Origin: Betaproteobacteria bacterium
GTDB taxonomy: Bacteria; Pseudomonadota; Gammaproteobacteria; Burkholderiales; SG8-39
Length of the DNA stretch: 44,597 bases
Assembly: GCA_947482825.1 (NCBI GenBank)
Contig: CANKMT010000043.1
Span: 1 to 44,597, forward strand
Direction of reading: 5' to 3'
Made by a program: the position numbers and the translations under genes. Below the pieces are notes generated by a model. The model saw nothing but the letters and a program-made list of their open reading frames with translations. It made no database searches and had not been told where the DNA came from. This document shows positions 1 to 8,441 of the stretch, piece by piece; the stretch's first letter is position 1, and every line of letters starts with the position of its first letter.

Positions 1-26
1 GCCGAGCCTGTCGGGTTCAAATTCTA

Positions 27-607
27 CTAGCCGCAGACCGCAAAGAACCATGACCCTCCTCCCTCTCTCCCTGCGCAGATCCGGGCTACCTTGATGCGAA
101 GGTTGTGTTGGCGATGGTAGTCAAAAAAAGCGTCTCGGCGCAGCGCTTGCCTTCGTCGTAGCAAGACCGGATTCCAATCGGGTTCACATGACCCCAATAG
201 CTTTCCGTCTGCGGGTGCACCTCCGGGTTTCCATACACTTCGCTGGTCGAGGCCTGGAGGATCTTCGCCTTGACGCGCTTGGCCAGGCCGAGCATGTTGA
301 TCGCGCCGTGCACCGAGGTCTTGGTGGTCTGCACCGGGTCGAACTGGTAGTGCACCGGCGAAGCAGGGCATGCGAGGTTGTAGATTTCGTCGACCTCGAC
401 GTACAGCGGGAAAGTCACGTCGTGCCGCATCAACTCGAAATTCGGGCTCCCGATCAGGTGGGCAATGTTGCCCTTGGTTCCGGTAAAGAAATTGTCGCCG
501 CAGAGCACGTCGTGCCCTTCGGCGACCAAGCGCTCGCAGAGATGCGATCCAAGGAATCCGGCACCTCCAGTGACAAGGATGCGTTTGCGGGAACTGTGCC
601 TTCTCAT
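27..607 (-). pseudogene. broken UDP-glucuronate decarboxylase (UXS-type SDR epimerase)
   Basis: The N-terminal half of an extended SDR that converts UDP-glucuronate to UDP-xylose. Reading from the ATG at 607, the Rossmann motif [15 protein letters not shown] lies near residues 12-26, followed by DNFFTG, the active-site STSEVYG and YDEGKRCAE, which holds the YxxxK Tyr and Lys. After CAETLF the frame is lost at a run of seven A on the plus strand (123-129); one extra base would restore [17 protein letters not shown] in the next frame. Even in that frame the homology stops after VARI (about position 80), where the family continues with FNTYGPRM, and the sequence runs into a stop at 27. About half of a normal enzyme of roughly 310 residues is therefore missing. 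The homopolymer shift could be a sequencing error, but the loss of the C-terminus is not explained by it. Neighbouring GDP-fucose synthase fits a nucleotide-sugar locus. Confidence 0.75.
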
Positions 608-886
608 TTGCCTTTGCCCGACGTGAATTTTGCCACGGGCAAATGATACTTTCTTCCGGTCAATCCGGCTGCGTTGAATCTGCACTCTGGCCCGCAAGCA
701 TGCTCGCGGGCGCCAAAACGTGACTTTCGGAAAAACGACAGCATCAGCACTCCACGCGATCCGCAATTCCGGTTCCGGAGGCGACCGAATTCTCGCAGAA
801 TCCGGGAGGCGCCACCGCTCGACTCAGCACGGGCACTAGCAGTATGGTGAAGTAAAGGGGGCCTCTTGGCCGAAGGTGCTCGCGCG

Positions 887-1984
887 ATGGGTTGGGCGAA
901 GTCGATCTCAGCCGCGTTGACCATCTCCACCATTGCAGCCCTTCCGGCGCAAGCGGCGGAGATGAACAGGAAGGCGGGCGCGGCCTCCGCCGCGACCCGG
1001 GGCGGGATGCCGCTGATCGATCCATTCACGCTCACTCGGGCCCCGCCAGCCGGGAACCTCAATGCCCGCACCGGCTGGGCGAAAAGCGAAATAGTGCGCC
1101 TGAGGACACGGATCGCATCTTCCCCTCGCGACGCAAGCAATCGAGTGCTATTGGCCGCGCTCGCGGTCGTAATCATCGACGATATCGAGCGATCGCTCGC
1201 GATCAACGACCTTCCTCGTGCGATCGAGTTTCGTCGGCTCATCGAGGAAAAGCTCCCGGATGCTCCGTGGGGTCTGGACATGATCGCACGGCATGGCGCA
1301 GGCGGCGGAGATTACGCCCTGGGCGTGATGGCGCTCCACGGCATCCTCGGGCAACGCGACGGGGCAATCGCGTGCTCGTTGCTCTCATCTGCGTGGGCGA
1401 AGGGATTCCGCGGTTCGGCGTATCGCCTCTCAGGATGCTTTGCAGAAAAGGAGCCTGGGCGCGAGTCTTCGTTGTTGGAGCAAGCGGCCGACGCTGGTCA
1501 TCCCGCCGCCGGCGAAACTCTCGGCCGCCGTTGCCTGGAATCGGCCCCGCGGGACACGGCATGCGCCTTTGCGCGACTGTCCACGGCGTCCGCGGCGGGA
1601 CGTGCCTCTGCAAAAAGCCTTTTGGGCTGGATGTACGCACAGGGCGTCGGCGTAACGGCCGACCCCCTGCGAGCGCTTGCCCTCTACAACGAGGCCGCCG
1701 GGGCCGGCGACGTTTCGGCCAAGAACAACCTCGGAGAACTGTACGAATCCGGACGCGGCGTCGCCGTCGACTGGGCCAGGGCCGCGGGCTACTACCGGGA
1801 AGCCGCGGAAGCCGGCTTCGCACCGGCCCAATTCAATCTCGGCCGCCTCTACGCGGCAGGGGCCGGTCTTGCGCAAGACCCCGACAAGGCGCGTACGTGG
1901 TTGCGCTCTGCGCTCGAAGGGGGCATCCAGCCGGCGCAGAAGATTCTTGACTGGCTCGATACGCAAACCGATATCGGACGCTAG
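887..1984 (+). CDS. Sel1-like repeat protein, secreted
   Basis: A 365-residue protein with a likely signal peptide (hydrophobic stretch SISAALTISTIAALPAQAA ending in a signal-peptidase-like site). The middle, about residues 50-230, has no motif I recognise. The C-terminal third carries three Sel1/TPR-like repeats, visible as SLLGWMYAQGVGV, NNLGELYESGRGV and FNLGRLYAAGAGL, each followed by an A-x-x-Y/W helix. Such repeats form a superhelical scaffold for protein contacts in the periplasm; the partner cannot be told from sequence. The ATG at 887 was chosen because it starts directly before the signal peptide; a TTG at 866 in the same frame, preceded by AAGGGGG, is an alternative. Its TAG stop overlaps the stop of the convergent GDP-fucose synthase gene on the palindrome CTAG. 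Confidence 0.8.
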   Translation: MGWAKSISAALTISTIAALPAQAAEMNRKAGAASAATRGGMPLIDPFTLTRAPPAGNLNARTGWAKSEIVRLRTRIASSPRDASNRVLLAALAVVIIDDIERSLAINDLPRAIEFRRLIEEKLPDAPWGLDMIARHGAGGGDYALGVMALHGILGQRDGAIACSLLSSAWAKGFRGSAYRLSGCFAEKEPGRESSLLEQAADAGHPAAGETLGRRCLESAPRDTACAFARLSTASAAGRASAKSLLGWMYAQGVGVTADPLRALALYNEAAGAGDVSAKNNLGELYESGRGVAVDWARAAGYYREAAEAGFAPAQFNLGRLYAAGAGLAQDPDKARTWLRSALEGGIQPAQKILDWLDTQTDIGR

Positions 1985-2973
1985 CGACCGGTGCGGAGAG
2001 GTATTTCATTGCCGGAATATCGGCTGAGGAAGTCCGCGTAGGAACGCTTCAATCCCGCATCAAGCGGGGTTTGCGCCTTCCAACCGAATGAAGCCAGCCT
2101 CGATACGTCGAGCAGCTTTCTCGGGGTGCCGTCCGGTTTTTCGGAATCGAATTTGAGGCGGCCTTTGAAACCGACAGCGGCACAGACCCTCTCTGCAAGG
2201 TCACGGATGGTCAACTCGACCCCACTGCCAACGTTGACGATCGGAGGCGTGTCGGCGCTTCCGCAGGCGTGCCGAAAACGCGAGTCCGGCAGCGACATCA
2301 AATGCACGAATGCGCTCGCGGCATCCTCCGAATATAGGAATTCGCGCAATGGGGAACCGGTGCCCCAGATCACGATATCGGCAGCTTCGGCGATCTTGGC
2401 CTCGTGGCATTTCATAATCAACGCCGGAATCACATGAGAACCCTGGAGATCGTACTTGTCCCCCGGGCCGTAGAGATTGGTAGGCATTGCGGCCAGGAAT
2501 TGCGTGCCGTACTCACGGTTGTAACTCCAGCACATCTCCACGCCGGCGATCTTGGCAACTGCATAGGCGCGATTGGTTGCCTCGAGCGGCCCGGTCAGCA
2601 TGTACTGCTCACGAATGGGTTGCGGGCAATCGCGCGGGTAGATGCACGACGACCCGAGGTAAAGCACGCGCCTCACGCCATTGCGCCAGGACTCGTCGAT
2701 CAGGTGCGCGGCGATCAACGTGTTTTCGTGGATGAACTCGGCGGGAAAGGTGTTGTTCGCAACAATGCCGCCAACTCTTGCGGCTGCGATGAGCACATAC
2801 TCGGGCTTCTCTTCCTTGAAGAACCGGCGCACCGTGGCGAGGTCGAGCAGGTCCAGCTCGGCTCGCGTGCGCAATACAAGGTTGTGGAAACCCTCGGTCT
2901 GGAGCGTGCGAACGATCGCCGACCCTACGAGCCCGCGGTGCCCCGCGACGAATATTTTCGAGCCTTTCTCCAT
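1981..2973 (-). CDS. fcl: GDP-L-fucose synthase
   Basis: A 330-residue bifunctional epimerase/reductase that turns GDP-4-keto-6-deoxy-D-mannose into GDP-L-fucose with NADPH, in the cytoplasm, for surface polysaccharide. The NADP-binding motif GHRGLVGSA lies at residues 10-18, the active-site segment LGSSCIYP near 105, and the catalytic YAVAK (YxxxK) near 135. The family landmarks NLYGPGDKYD and WGTGSPLREFLYSEDAA are intact, and the length is normal. The ATG at 2973 gives the standard N-terminus (MEKGSKIFVAGHRGLVG). No gmd (GDP-mannose dehydratase) is visible in the window; it may lie outside. The gene lies 28 bases downstream of an unrelated acyl-CoA dehydrogenase on the same strand, so co-transcription is possible but functional linkage is not implied. 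Confidence 0.93.
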   Translation of the reverse strand: MEKGSKIFVAGHRGLVGSAIVRTLQTEGFHNLVLRTRAELDLLDLATVRRFFKEEKPEYVLIAAARVGGIVANNTFPAEFIHENTLIAAHLIDESWRNGVRRVLYLGSSCIYPRDCPQPIREQYMLTGPLEATNRAYAVAKIAGVEMCWSYNREYGTQFLAAMPTNLYGPGDKYDLQGSHVIPALIMKCHEAKIAEAADIVIWGTGSPLREFLYSEDAASAFVHLMSLPDSRFRHACGSADTPPIVNVGSGVELTIRDLAERVCAAVGFKGRLKFDSEKPDGTPRKLLDVSRLASFGWKAQTPLDAGLKRSYADFLSRYSGNEIPLRTGR

Positions 2974-3001
2974 CTTTCCGTTCCCTTGCAGCTCCGCCAA
3001 A

Positions 3002-4216
3002 TCAGCCGGACATAGGATAGGTGATGTAGGGCGAATAGTCGATCTTCCAAATCGGCGGCGCTTCCATGCGGAAGATCTGCCGCAGGTGCACCTCATCGGG
3101 GCCGTCGCCAATGCGCATGAGGCGCGCGTAGGAAAGCGCGTAGTGGATCGGGGCGTCATCCGTGCCTCCCATCGCACCGAACACCTGGATCGTGCGATCG
3201 GCCACCCGCTGCAGCATGTTGGGGACCGCCACCTTGACGAGAGACACTTCGCGCCACGCGCCGTGGTGGCCCTGCCTGTCGAGCAACCAAGCGCACTTGA
3301 GCGTAATGAGCTTCGCCTGCTCGAGCTCGACACGCGATTCGGCGATCCAGCGCTGAAGCGTGTCGTATTCGATGATCGCGCGGCCGAAGGCTTTGCGCTC
3401 GGCAGCGCGCGCCACCATCAACTCGATCATGAGACCTGCAAGCCCGATCTGGCGCATGCAATGGTGCACGCGCGCCGGGCCAAGACGGACCTGGGCGATC
3501 TTGAATCCGTCGCCCTCTTCGCCAAGACGATTTTCGAGAGGGACGCGTACGTCGGTGAATTCGATCTCGCCGATTGGCGCGACGTGATCGCGGCAACCCA
3601 TCCATCGCACTTCCCTCGCCAGGCGCACGCCGGGCGCATCCATCGGCACCATGACGATGCTGTGGCGCCGGGTGCGGTCTGTCGCCTTGTCCTTTACCGC
3701 CCCTGTCACGCCCATGAGCATGATCTGCGTACAGCGCGGATGCGCCGCCCCGGTCGAGAACCATTTGCGGCCGTTGATCACATAGTTGCCGCCTTGCTTG
3801 TCGATCGTCGTTGCGATGTTGGTCGCGTCCGACGAAGCGACGTCGGGCTCGGTCATCGCAAAGCACGAACGGGTTTGGGCTTCGAGCAGCGGCGCAAGCC
3901 AGCGCTTCTTCTGGTCGGGGTTCGCGCAGTTCTGCAGCGTGATCATGTTCGGCACGTCCGGCGCCTGGCAGTTGAACGCCTCCGGCGCCCATGCGAGCCG
4001 TCCAAGGATTTCGCAGCAACCTGCGTACTCGAGGTTGGAAAGGCGCGTGCCGGGCTCCCCCGGAGCGAGTTCCGGGAGGCCGAGGTTCCACAGCCCCTGC
4101 GCGCGCGCCTTCGACTGGAGCTCGCGCATGAATGGCGCGGCTTCGTCGCGCTTCACGACATGGTCGTGCCACTCCCGATTCCGGGGCAGCACGTACGTAT
4201 CGAAAAATGCCTGCAT
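3002..4216 (-). CDS. acyl-CoA dehydrogenase (frameshift near start)
   Basis: An FAD-dependent acyl-CoA dehydrogenase of about 404 residues as readable. Family marks are CFAMTEPDVASSDATN (FAD/substrate loop), GRKWFSTGAAHPRC, AERKAFGRAIIEYDTLQ, VFGAMGGTDDAPIHY and the C-terminal RIGDGPDEVHLRQI. This is the ACAD subgroup often annotated FadE-like or ACAD10/11-like; the substrate is unknown. The in-frame ATG at 4216 begins at MQAFFDTYV and lacks a good ribosome site. Upstream, an ATG at 4248 preceded by GGAGG (5-base spacing) encodes MDFELSD, the family's usual N-terminus, but in another frame, so an indel between 4216 and 4248 separates the true start from the body. The gene is divergent from the Bug gene at 4349. 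Confidence 0.85.
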   Translation of the reverse strand: MQAFFDTYVLPRNREWHDHVVKRDEAAPFMRELQSKARAQGLWNLGLPELAPGEPGTRLSNLEYAGCCEILGRLAWAPEAFNCQAPDVPNMITLQNCANPDQKKRWLAPLLEAQTRSCFAMTEPDVASSDATNIATTIDKQGGNYVINGRKWFSTGAAHPRCTQIMLMGVTGAVKDKATDRTRRHSIVMVPMDAPGVRLAREVRWMGCRDHVAPIGEIEFTDVRVPLENRLGEEGDGFKIAQVRLGPARVHHCMRQIGLAGLMIELMVARAAERKAFGRAIIEYDTLQRWIAESRVELEQAKLITLKCAWLLDRQGHHGAWREVSLVKVAVPNMLQRVADRTIQVFGAMGGTDDAPIHYALSYARLMRIGDGPDEVHLRQIFRMEAPPIWKIDYSPYITYPMSG

Positions 4217-4348
4217 GCGCGGCCATTGTCGGAAAGTTCGAAATCCATGGGGCCTCCGGGTTCGGCCAATGGTAGTGCCGGGCAGGTATCTGTGGAAGAA
4301 TCGAATCGCAGTTACAAGAACGACGAGCCCTGACAGGCAGGAGGAGAC

Positions 4349-5314
4349 ATGAAATTCATTGCAAGAATTGTGGGGGTGCTCGCTTTCTGCGCGGGCATTG
4401 CGCACGCACAGCCTTACCCGTCGAAACCGGTCCGCGTCATCGTTCCCTATCCTTCGGGCGGCATCGTGGACCTGCTTGCACGGGCGATCACCGAGAAGAT
4501 CGCCGCCGGCTGGGGACAGCCGATCCTTGTCGAGGGCCGACCGGGCGCCGACAGCAACCTCGGCACGGAATCGGTCGCCAAGAGCGCCCCGGACGGCTAC
4601 ACGTGGCTGATGACCGGACCCGCCGTCCTGTCCAACCCTTCGATCTACACCAACCTGCCTTGGAGCCCGTTACGTGATTTCCAGGGCGTGGGCGTCGCGG
4701 TGTGGAACCTGAATGTTGCTGTCGTGCCGGCCACGCTGCCGGTCGCAAACCTCGCAGAGTTCGTCGCCTACGCGAAGGCGCGTCCGGGCCAGCTCAACTT
4801 CGGCAATCCGGGAACCGGCTCGTCCAATCACCTTTCGACCGAGTTGTTCTTCCAGGTGGCGGGGATCCAGCTCACCAATATCGGCTACAAGGGGCAACCG
4901 CCGGCGATCCCCGACCTGATCAACGGCCAGCTCCAATTCAAGGTCGTCGCGCTCGGCCTCGCGGCACCGCATATCAGGAGCGGGCGATTGAGAGCGCTGG
5001 CGGCCTTCAGTCCGCTGCGGCTCAAGCAGCTGCCGGACGTGCCCACGGTTTCCGAGGCGGGTTATCCCGAAGCCGGCCTCGTGCCGTGGTATGGCATCTA
5101 CGTCCCGAACGCGACGCCGAGAGATGTCGTGGCGCGCATCAACGGCGAAATCAACAAAGCACTCGCCTCCCCGGACGTGCAGGAGCGGATCGAAAAGATC
5201 GGCGGCCTCCCCGGCCCGGTCAAGACCACCGACGAAATCCAGGCGATGATGAAGTCGGACTTCGAACGCTGGGGCAAAGTCGTTCGCGCGGCCGGGATCA
5301 AGCCTCCGCAATGA
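4349..5314 (+). CDS. Bug/TctC-family periplasmic solute-binding protein
   Basis: A 321-residue member of the tripartite tricarboxylate transporter receptor family. A signal peptide ends at about residue 21 (AHAQ), then comes the typical YPSKPVRVIVPYPSGG start of the mature protein, VEGRPGADSNLGTE, KSAPDGYT and the C-terminal ERWGKVVRAAGIK signature. Such proteins bind small carboxylates or related anions in the periplasm and deliver them to TctAB-type carriers or act in sensing; no tctA or tctB is present here. AGGAGGAG lies just upstream of the ATG. It is the first gene of a plus-strand unit that continues with a 34-codon frame (ATGA overlap) and a TauD-type dioxygenase, suggesting its ligand may be that enzyme's substrate. 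Confidence 0.92.
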   Translation: MKFIARIVGVLAFCAGIAHAQPYPSKPVRVIVPYPSGGIVDLLARAITEKIAAGWGQPILVEGRPGADSNLGTESVAKSAPDGYTWLMTGPAVLSNPSIYTNLPWSPLRDFQGVGVAVWNLNVAVVPATLPVANLAEFVAYAKARPGQLNFGNPGTGSSNHLSTELFFQVAGIQLTNIGYKGQPPAIPDLINGQLQFKVVALGLAAPHIRSGRLRALAAFSPLRLKQLPDVPTVSEAGYPEAGLVPWYGIYVPNATPRDVVARINGEINKALASPDVQERIEKIGGLPGPVKTTDEIQAMMKSDFERWGKVVRAAGIKPPQ

Positions 5315-5415
5315 GCCGCGAAGAAGCCCGCGAGAAGCTCTCGCAGGAACATCTCGCTTTCGCAGCCGCTGGTCGGACTCAGGAAATACGACGAAACCTG
5401 GGAGAAGAAAAATGA
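5311..5415 (+). CDS. possible small protein coupled to the Bug gene
   Basis: A 34-codon frame whose ATG overlaps the TGA of the preceding Bug gene as ATGA and whose own TGA lies 13 bases before the dioxygenase ATG, so it fills the gap between the two genes. The product starts MSREEAREKLSQEHLAF and is hydrophilic and charge-rich, with a likely single helix and no recognisable domain. The ATGA overlap suggests translational coupling, but a chance frame in a GC-rich spacer is also plausible. No function is assigned. Confidence 0.3.
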   Translation: MSREEAREKLSQEHLAFAAAGRTQEIRRNLGEEK

Positions 5416-5428
5416 GGAAGCGGGCAGG

Positions 5429-6289
5429 ATGAAGACCTTCAAGTCAGAGCTTATCTGCGGCGCCGGCGGCGCGGAAATCAGCGGCCTGGACCTCTCAAAG
5501 CCGCTCCCTGAGAAAACCAAGGCCGAACTGCGCCACGCGCTTGCCGAGCACTGTGTGCTGTTCTTCCGAGACCAGAGGCTCGAGCCCGAGCAGCAGAAAG
5601 CATTTGCGCGCCAGTTCGGGCCCCTGGCCGAAACGCCCTTCATCAAGCCGCTCGAGGGACACCCGGAAATGATGCGGGTCGTGCGCGAGGCCGACGAAAA
5701 GAAGAAACAGAATTTTGGCGGCCGCTTGCACTCCGACATGACCTTCCAGGAAGCGCCGGTGCTGGGAACCGTGCTCTACAGCCGCGAGTCGCCGGCGGTC
5801 GGCGGCGACACGATCTGGACGAACCAGATGCTGGCATTCGAGGCGCTTTCGCCGGCAATGCAAGGCATGCTCGAGAAGCTCAACGTGATGCACAGCGCGA
5901 AGCGCTCCTACGGCCCGCAAGGCACCTATGCGGACGACGACCTGAAGAGCATGCGCATCAACGCAAGCGAAACCGCCCTCAAGGAAACAGCTCACCCTTG
6001 CGTGCGGACCCATCCCGAAACCGGGCGCAGCATCCTGTTCGTCAACTGGGTCTACGCGATCCGATTCGAGGACATGACCGAGGAGGAAAGCGCCCCTCTG
6101 CTCGAATTCCTCAACCGGCACAGCCAGCGTCCCGAGTTCCAGATCCGCTTCAGATGGACAAAGGGGACGCTGGCCTTCTGGGACAACCGCTCGACCCAGC
6201 ACCTCGCGGTCAACGACTACGCCGGCTACCGGCGCGTGATGGACCGCGTCACCATCGCCGGGGACAAGCCCTACTTCACTCCGGCTTGA
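5429..6289 (+). CDS. TauD/TfdA-family Fe(II)/2-oxoglutarate dioxygenase
   Basis: A 286-residue member of the family that hydroxylates taurine, 2,4-D or similar substrates while decarboxylating 2-oxoglutarate. The Fe-binding HxD is in GRLHSDMTFQE (about residue 101), the distal His is in WDNRSTQHLAVNDY (about residue 260), and an Arg for 2-oxoglutarate follows in YRRVMDRV. The N-terminal ISGLDLSKPLP and CVLFFRDQ are typical. It follows a Bug binding protein on the same strand, suggesting uptake and first attack on one substrate; which one (sulfonate, phenoxyacid, other) cannot be read from sequence. The 3' end overlaps by 14 bases the 3' end of the convergent Bug gene. Confidence 0.9.
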   Translation: MKTFKSELICGAGGAEISGLDLSKPLPEKTKAELRHALAEHCVLFFRDQRLEPEQQKAFARQFGPLAETPFIKPLEGHPEMMRVVREADEKKKQNFGGRLHSDMTFQEAPVLGTVLYSRESPAVGGDTIWTNQMLAFEALSPAMQGMLEKLNVMHSAKRSYGPQGTYADDDLKSMRINASETALKETAHPCVRTHPETGRSILFVNWVYAIRFEDMTEEESAPLLEFLNRHSQRPEFQIRFRWTKGTLAFWDNRSTQHLAVNDYAGYRRVMDRVTIAGDKPYFTPA

Positions 6290-7325
6290 TCCCCGCCTTG
6301 CGGATCACCTCGCCCCAGCGCGGGGTGTCGCGGCGGATCACGTCGGCGAATTCCTCCGGTGTCGTGCCGGTGGCCAGCAATCCCATCTGCAGCATTCGCT
6401 CGCGCCCGTCGGGCGTCTGGATGATCCTGTTGATCTCGGCGCTCATGCGCTCGACGACCGCCTTGGGCGTGTTTGCGGGGGCCATGATGCCGTTCCAGCC
6501 CGCGATGTCCAGGGGCTGACCTTGCTCGACAAAGGTCCGCAGCTCGGGAAACGCCGGCCAACGCTTCGGCCCGGTGACAGCAAGCGCGATCAGGCGGCCC
6601 GATTTCACGAACGGACTGACGGCCGCGAAATCCTGGATCGCCATCTGCGCATGGCCGGCAACCACATCCTGCACTGCGGGTCCCGCGCCCCTGTAGGGAA
6701 TATGGGTCATGTCGATCCCGGCCGAACCCTTCAGCATCTCGCCATAGATATGTGAGGTCGAGCCAGTGCCGAACGAGGCGAAGCTGACCTTGCCCGCATT
6801 GGCCTTGGCATAGGCGACGAACTCGGCAAGCGTCTTGGGTCCCAGCGCGGCCGGCACGACCATCGCCAGCACCGACAAGCCGATTTGCGTGACCGGCGCG
6901 AAATCCCGCAGCCCGTCATACGGCAATTTGAGATGCACGTGCGGATTGATCGAAATATTCGACACGTTTGCGTAGACGAAGGTGTATCCATCCGGTGGTG
7001 AGTTCTTGACGCCCTCCAGGCCGACGATGCCTTGGGCACCCGCCTTGTTCTCGACGATCACGTTCTGGCCGAGCACCGGCGAGAGTCGGTCGGCGAGAAA
7101 CCGCGAGACGAGGTCGGTCTGGCCACCGGGCGGATAGGGCGCCACGAGGCGCACCGGCCTTTCCGGCCAGTTCTGCGCGAGGCCGACCGAGGAAACAGCG
7201 AGCGCGAAGAACGCGGCCAGGATTCGGGAAGCAGCGCCGCCACCCCTGCGGCCGGGCCTCAGGGGAAGCGACACGGGATGCGATGCGCTTGGGCCGAAGG
7301 GGGACCGCGGGGCGATGGCGTACAT
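6276..7325 (-). CDS. Bug/TctC-family periplasmic solute-binding protein
   Basis: A 349-residue protein; the extra length against the usual 320 comes from a long N-terminal leader (MYAIAPRSPFGPS...) before the hydrophobic core ILAAFFALAVSSVGLAQ. The mature part shows WPERPVRLVAPYPPGG, VENKAGAQGIVGLE, NSPPDGYTF, HIPYRGAGPAVQD and the C-terminal PRWGEVIRKAGIKPE. The ATG at 7325 is preceded by AAAGGAGT at good spacing, which supports the long leader, although the annotated signal peptide would then be unusually long. Probably the last gene of a minus-strand unit TauD-like, Bug, Bug, separated from the middle gene by 118 bases that contain a 15-base tandem duplication. Confidence 0.9.
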   Translation of the reverse strand: MYAIAPRSPFGPSASHPVSLPLRPGRRGGGAASRILAAFFALAVSSVGLAQNWPERPVRLVAPYPPGGQTDLVSRFLADRLSPVLGQNVIVENKAGAQGIVGLEGVKNSPPDGYTFVYANVSNISINPHVHLKLPYDGLRDFAPVTQIGLSVLAMVVPAALGPKTLAEFVAYAKANAGKVSFASFGTGSTSHIYGEMLKGSAGIDMTHIPYRGAGPAVQDVVAGHAQMAIQDFAAVSPFVKSGRLIALAVTGPKRWPAFPELRTFVEQGQPLDIAGWNGIMAPANTPKAVVERMSAEINRIIQTPDGRERMLQMGLLATGTTPEEFADVIRRDTPRWGEVIRKAGIKPE

Positions 7326-7356
7326 GAACGTTACTCCTTTCAAATTACGGGTGCAT

Positions 7357-7386
7357 GACTGCGGCCTGACAGACTGCGGCCTGACG
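7357..7386. repeat. two tandem 15-base copies upstream of a Bug gene
   Basis: The unit GACTGCGGCCTGAC plus one variable base occurs twice in a row, in the spacer 32 bases upstream of the Bug start at 7325. It could be a regulator site or simple slippage; nothing decides between them. Confidence 0.5.
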
Positions 7387-7443
7387 ATGCCGCGAAAACT
7401 GCTCGCGGGTTCGATCGTGCGGCGCACCATGATCGAATTGAAT

Positions 7444-8406
7444 TCAATCCGCACGGATGTTCGCAGTCTTGATCACGGCGCCCCAGCGCGCGATCTCGCT
7501 CTTGAGGAACCGGTCTGCTTCCTCGGGCGAATTGCCGATCACGTCCGAGCCGCCATCCAGCAGCCGCTGGCGCACTTCGGGGATGGCCAGGGCCTTGACC
7601 ATTTCCGCATTCAACTTGCCGACGATGTCCCGCGGCGTGCCCGGCGGGGCGAGGAAGCCGAACCATGCGACCGTCTCGAAGTCTTTCACGCCGGCCTCCG
7701 CCAACGAGGGCACCTCCGGCAGCAAGCGGTGCCTCTTGGCGCTAGTCACCGCGAGCGCATGCAGCTTGCCCGACTTGAAGTGCGGCAGGAGCGAGAAGAG
7801 ATTGTCGAACATGACCTGGATCTGGCCGCCCATCAGGTCGGCGTGCGCCGCACCAGAGCCTTTGTAGGGCACGTGAACCATGTCGATGCCGGCGTCGATC
7901 TTGAGCTTCTCTCCGGTGACATGGTGCGAGGTGGCCACACCCAGCGAACCGAAATTCACCTTGCCCGGATTCGCTTTCGCATAAGCGATGAAGTCCGGCA
8001 CCGTTTTGGGCTGGAACGCAGGGTTCGCCGCGAACCCCAGGGGCGAATGCGTGAGCACGGTCACCGACGCGAAGGCCGCAGTGTCGTACTTGAGGCCCCG
8101 GAACGCCGATGCGGTAATCGGCGTCGCCGCCGTGGAAAGCGCAAGCGTATAGCCATCGGGCGGCGACTTGAAAACGAGCTCGGTGCCGATGGTGCCTCCT
8201 GCACCCGCGCGGTTCTCGACAAGGAAGGGCTGGCCCATGGATTGCGTGAGCCGGTCCGAGATCAGGCGCGCGATCGTGTCGGACGCGGCCCCGGTGCCGA
8301 ACGGCACCACGACCTTGACCGGCCGCGACGGGTAGCCTTGCGCGTGGGCTTGCACTGCAAAAGCCAGTAACAGCAGTGCAGCGGCGCGGGTGATCGAACG
8401 GTTCAT
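7444..8406 (-). CDS. Bug/TctC-family periplasmic solute-binding protein
   Basis: A 320-residue protein with a clean signal peptide (AAALLLLAFAVQAHAQ) followed by YPSRPVKVVVPFGTGAASD, VENRAGAGGTIGTE, SPPDGYTLAL, MVHVPYKGSGAAHAD and a C-terminal ARWGAVIKTANI. It is the closest minus-strand partner of the TauD-like gene at 8442-9329 (35-base gap). The ATG at 8406 is preceded by AGAGGGA. No membrane component of a tripartite transporter is nearby. Confidence 0.92.
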   Translation of the reverse strand: MNRSITRAAALLLLAFAVQAHAQGYPSRPVKVVVPFGTGAASDTIARLISDRLTQSMGQPFLVENRAGAGGTIGTELVFKSPPDGYTLALSTAATPITASAFRGLKYDTAAFASVTVLTHSPLGFAANPAFQPKTVPDFIAYAKANPGKVNFGSLGVATSHHVTGEKLKIDAGIDMVHVPYKGSGAAHADLMGGQIQVMFDNLFSLLPHFKSGKLHALAVTSAKRHRLLPEVPSLAEAGVKDFETVAWFGFLAPPGTPRDIVGKLNAEMVKALAIPEVRQRLLDGGSDVIGNSPEEADRFLKSEIARWGAVIKTANIRAD

Positions 8407-8441
8407 CGGAAAATCCCTCTGTGATTGTCGAAACCGGAAAG

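Noticed and set aside
2681..4333. 550-codon plus-strand frame
   Set aside because: It lies antisense to the acyl-CoA dehydrogenase and GDP-fucose synthase and shows no homology.
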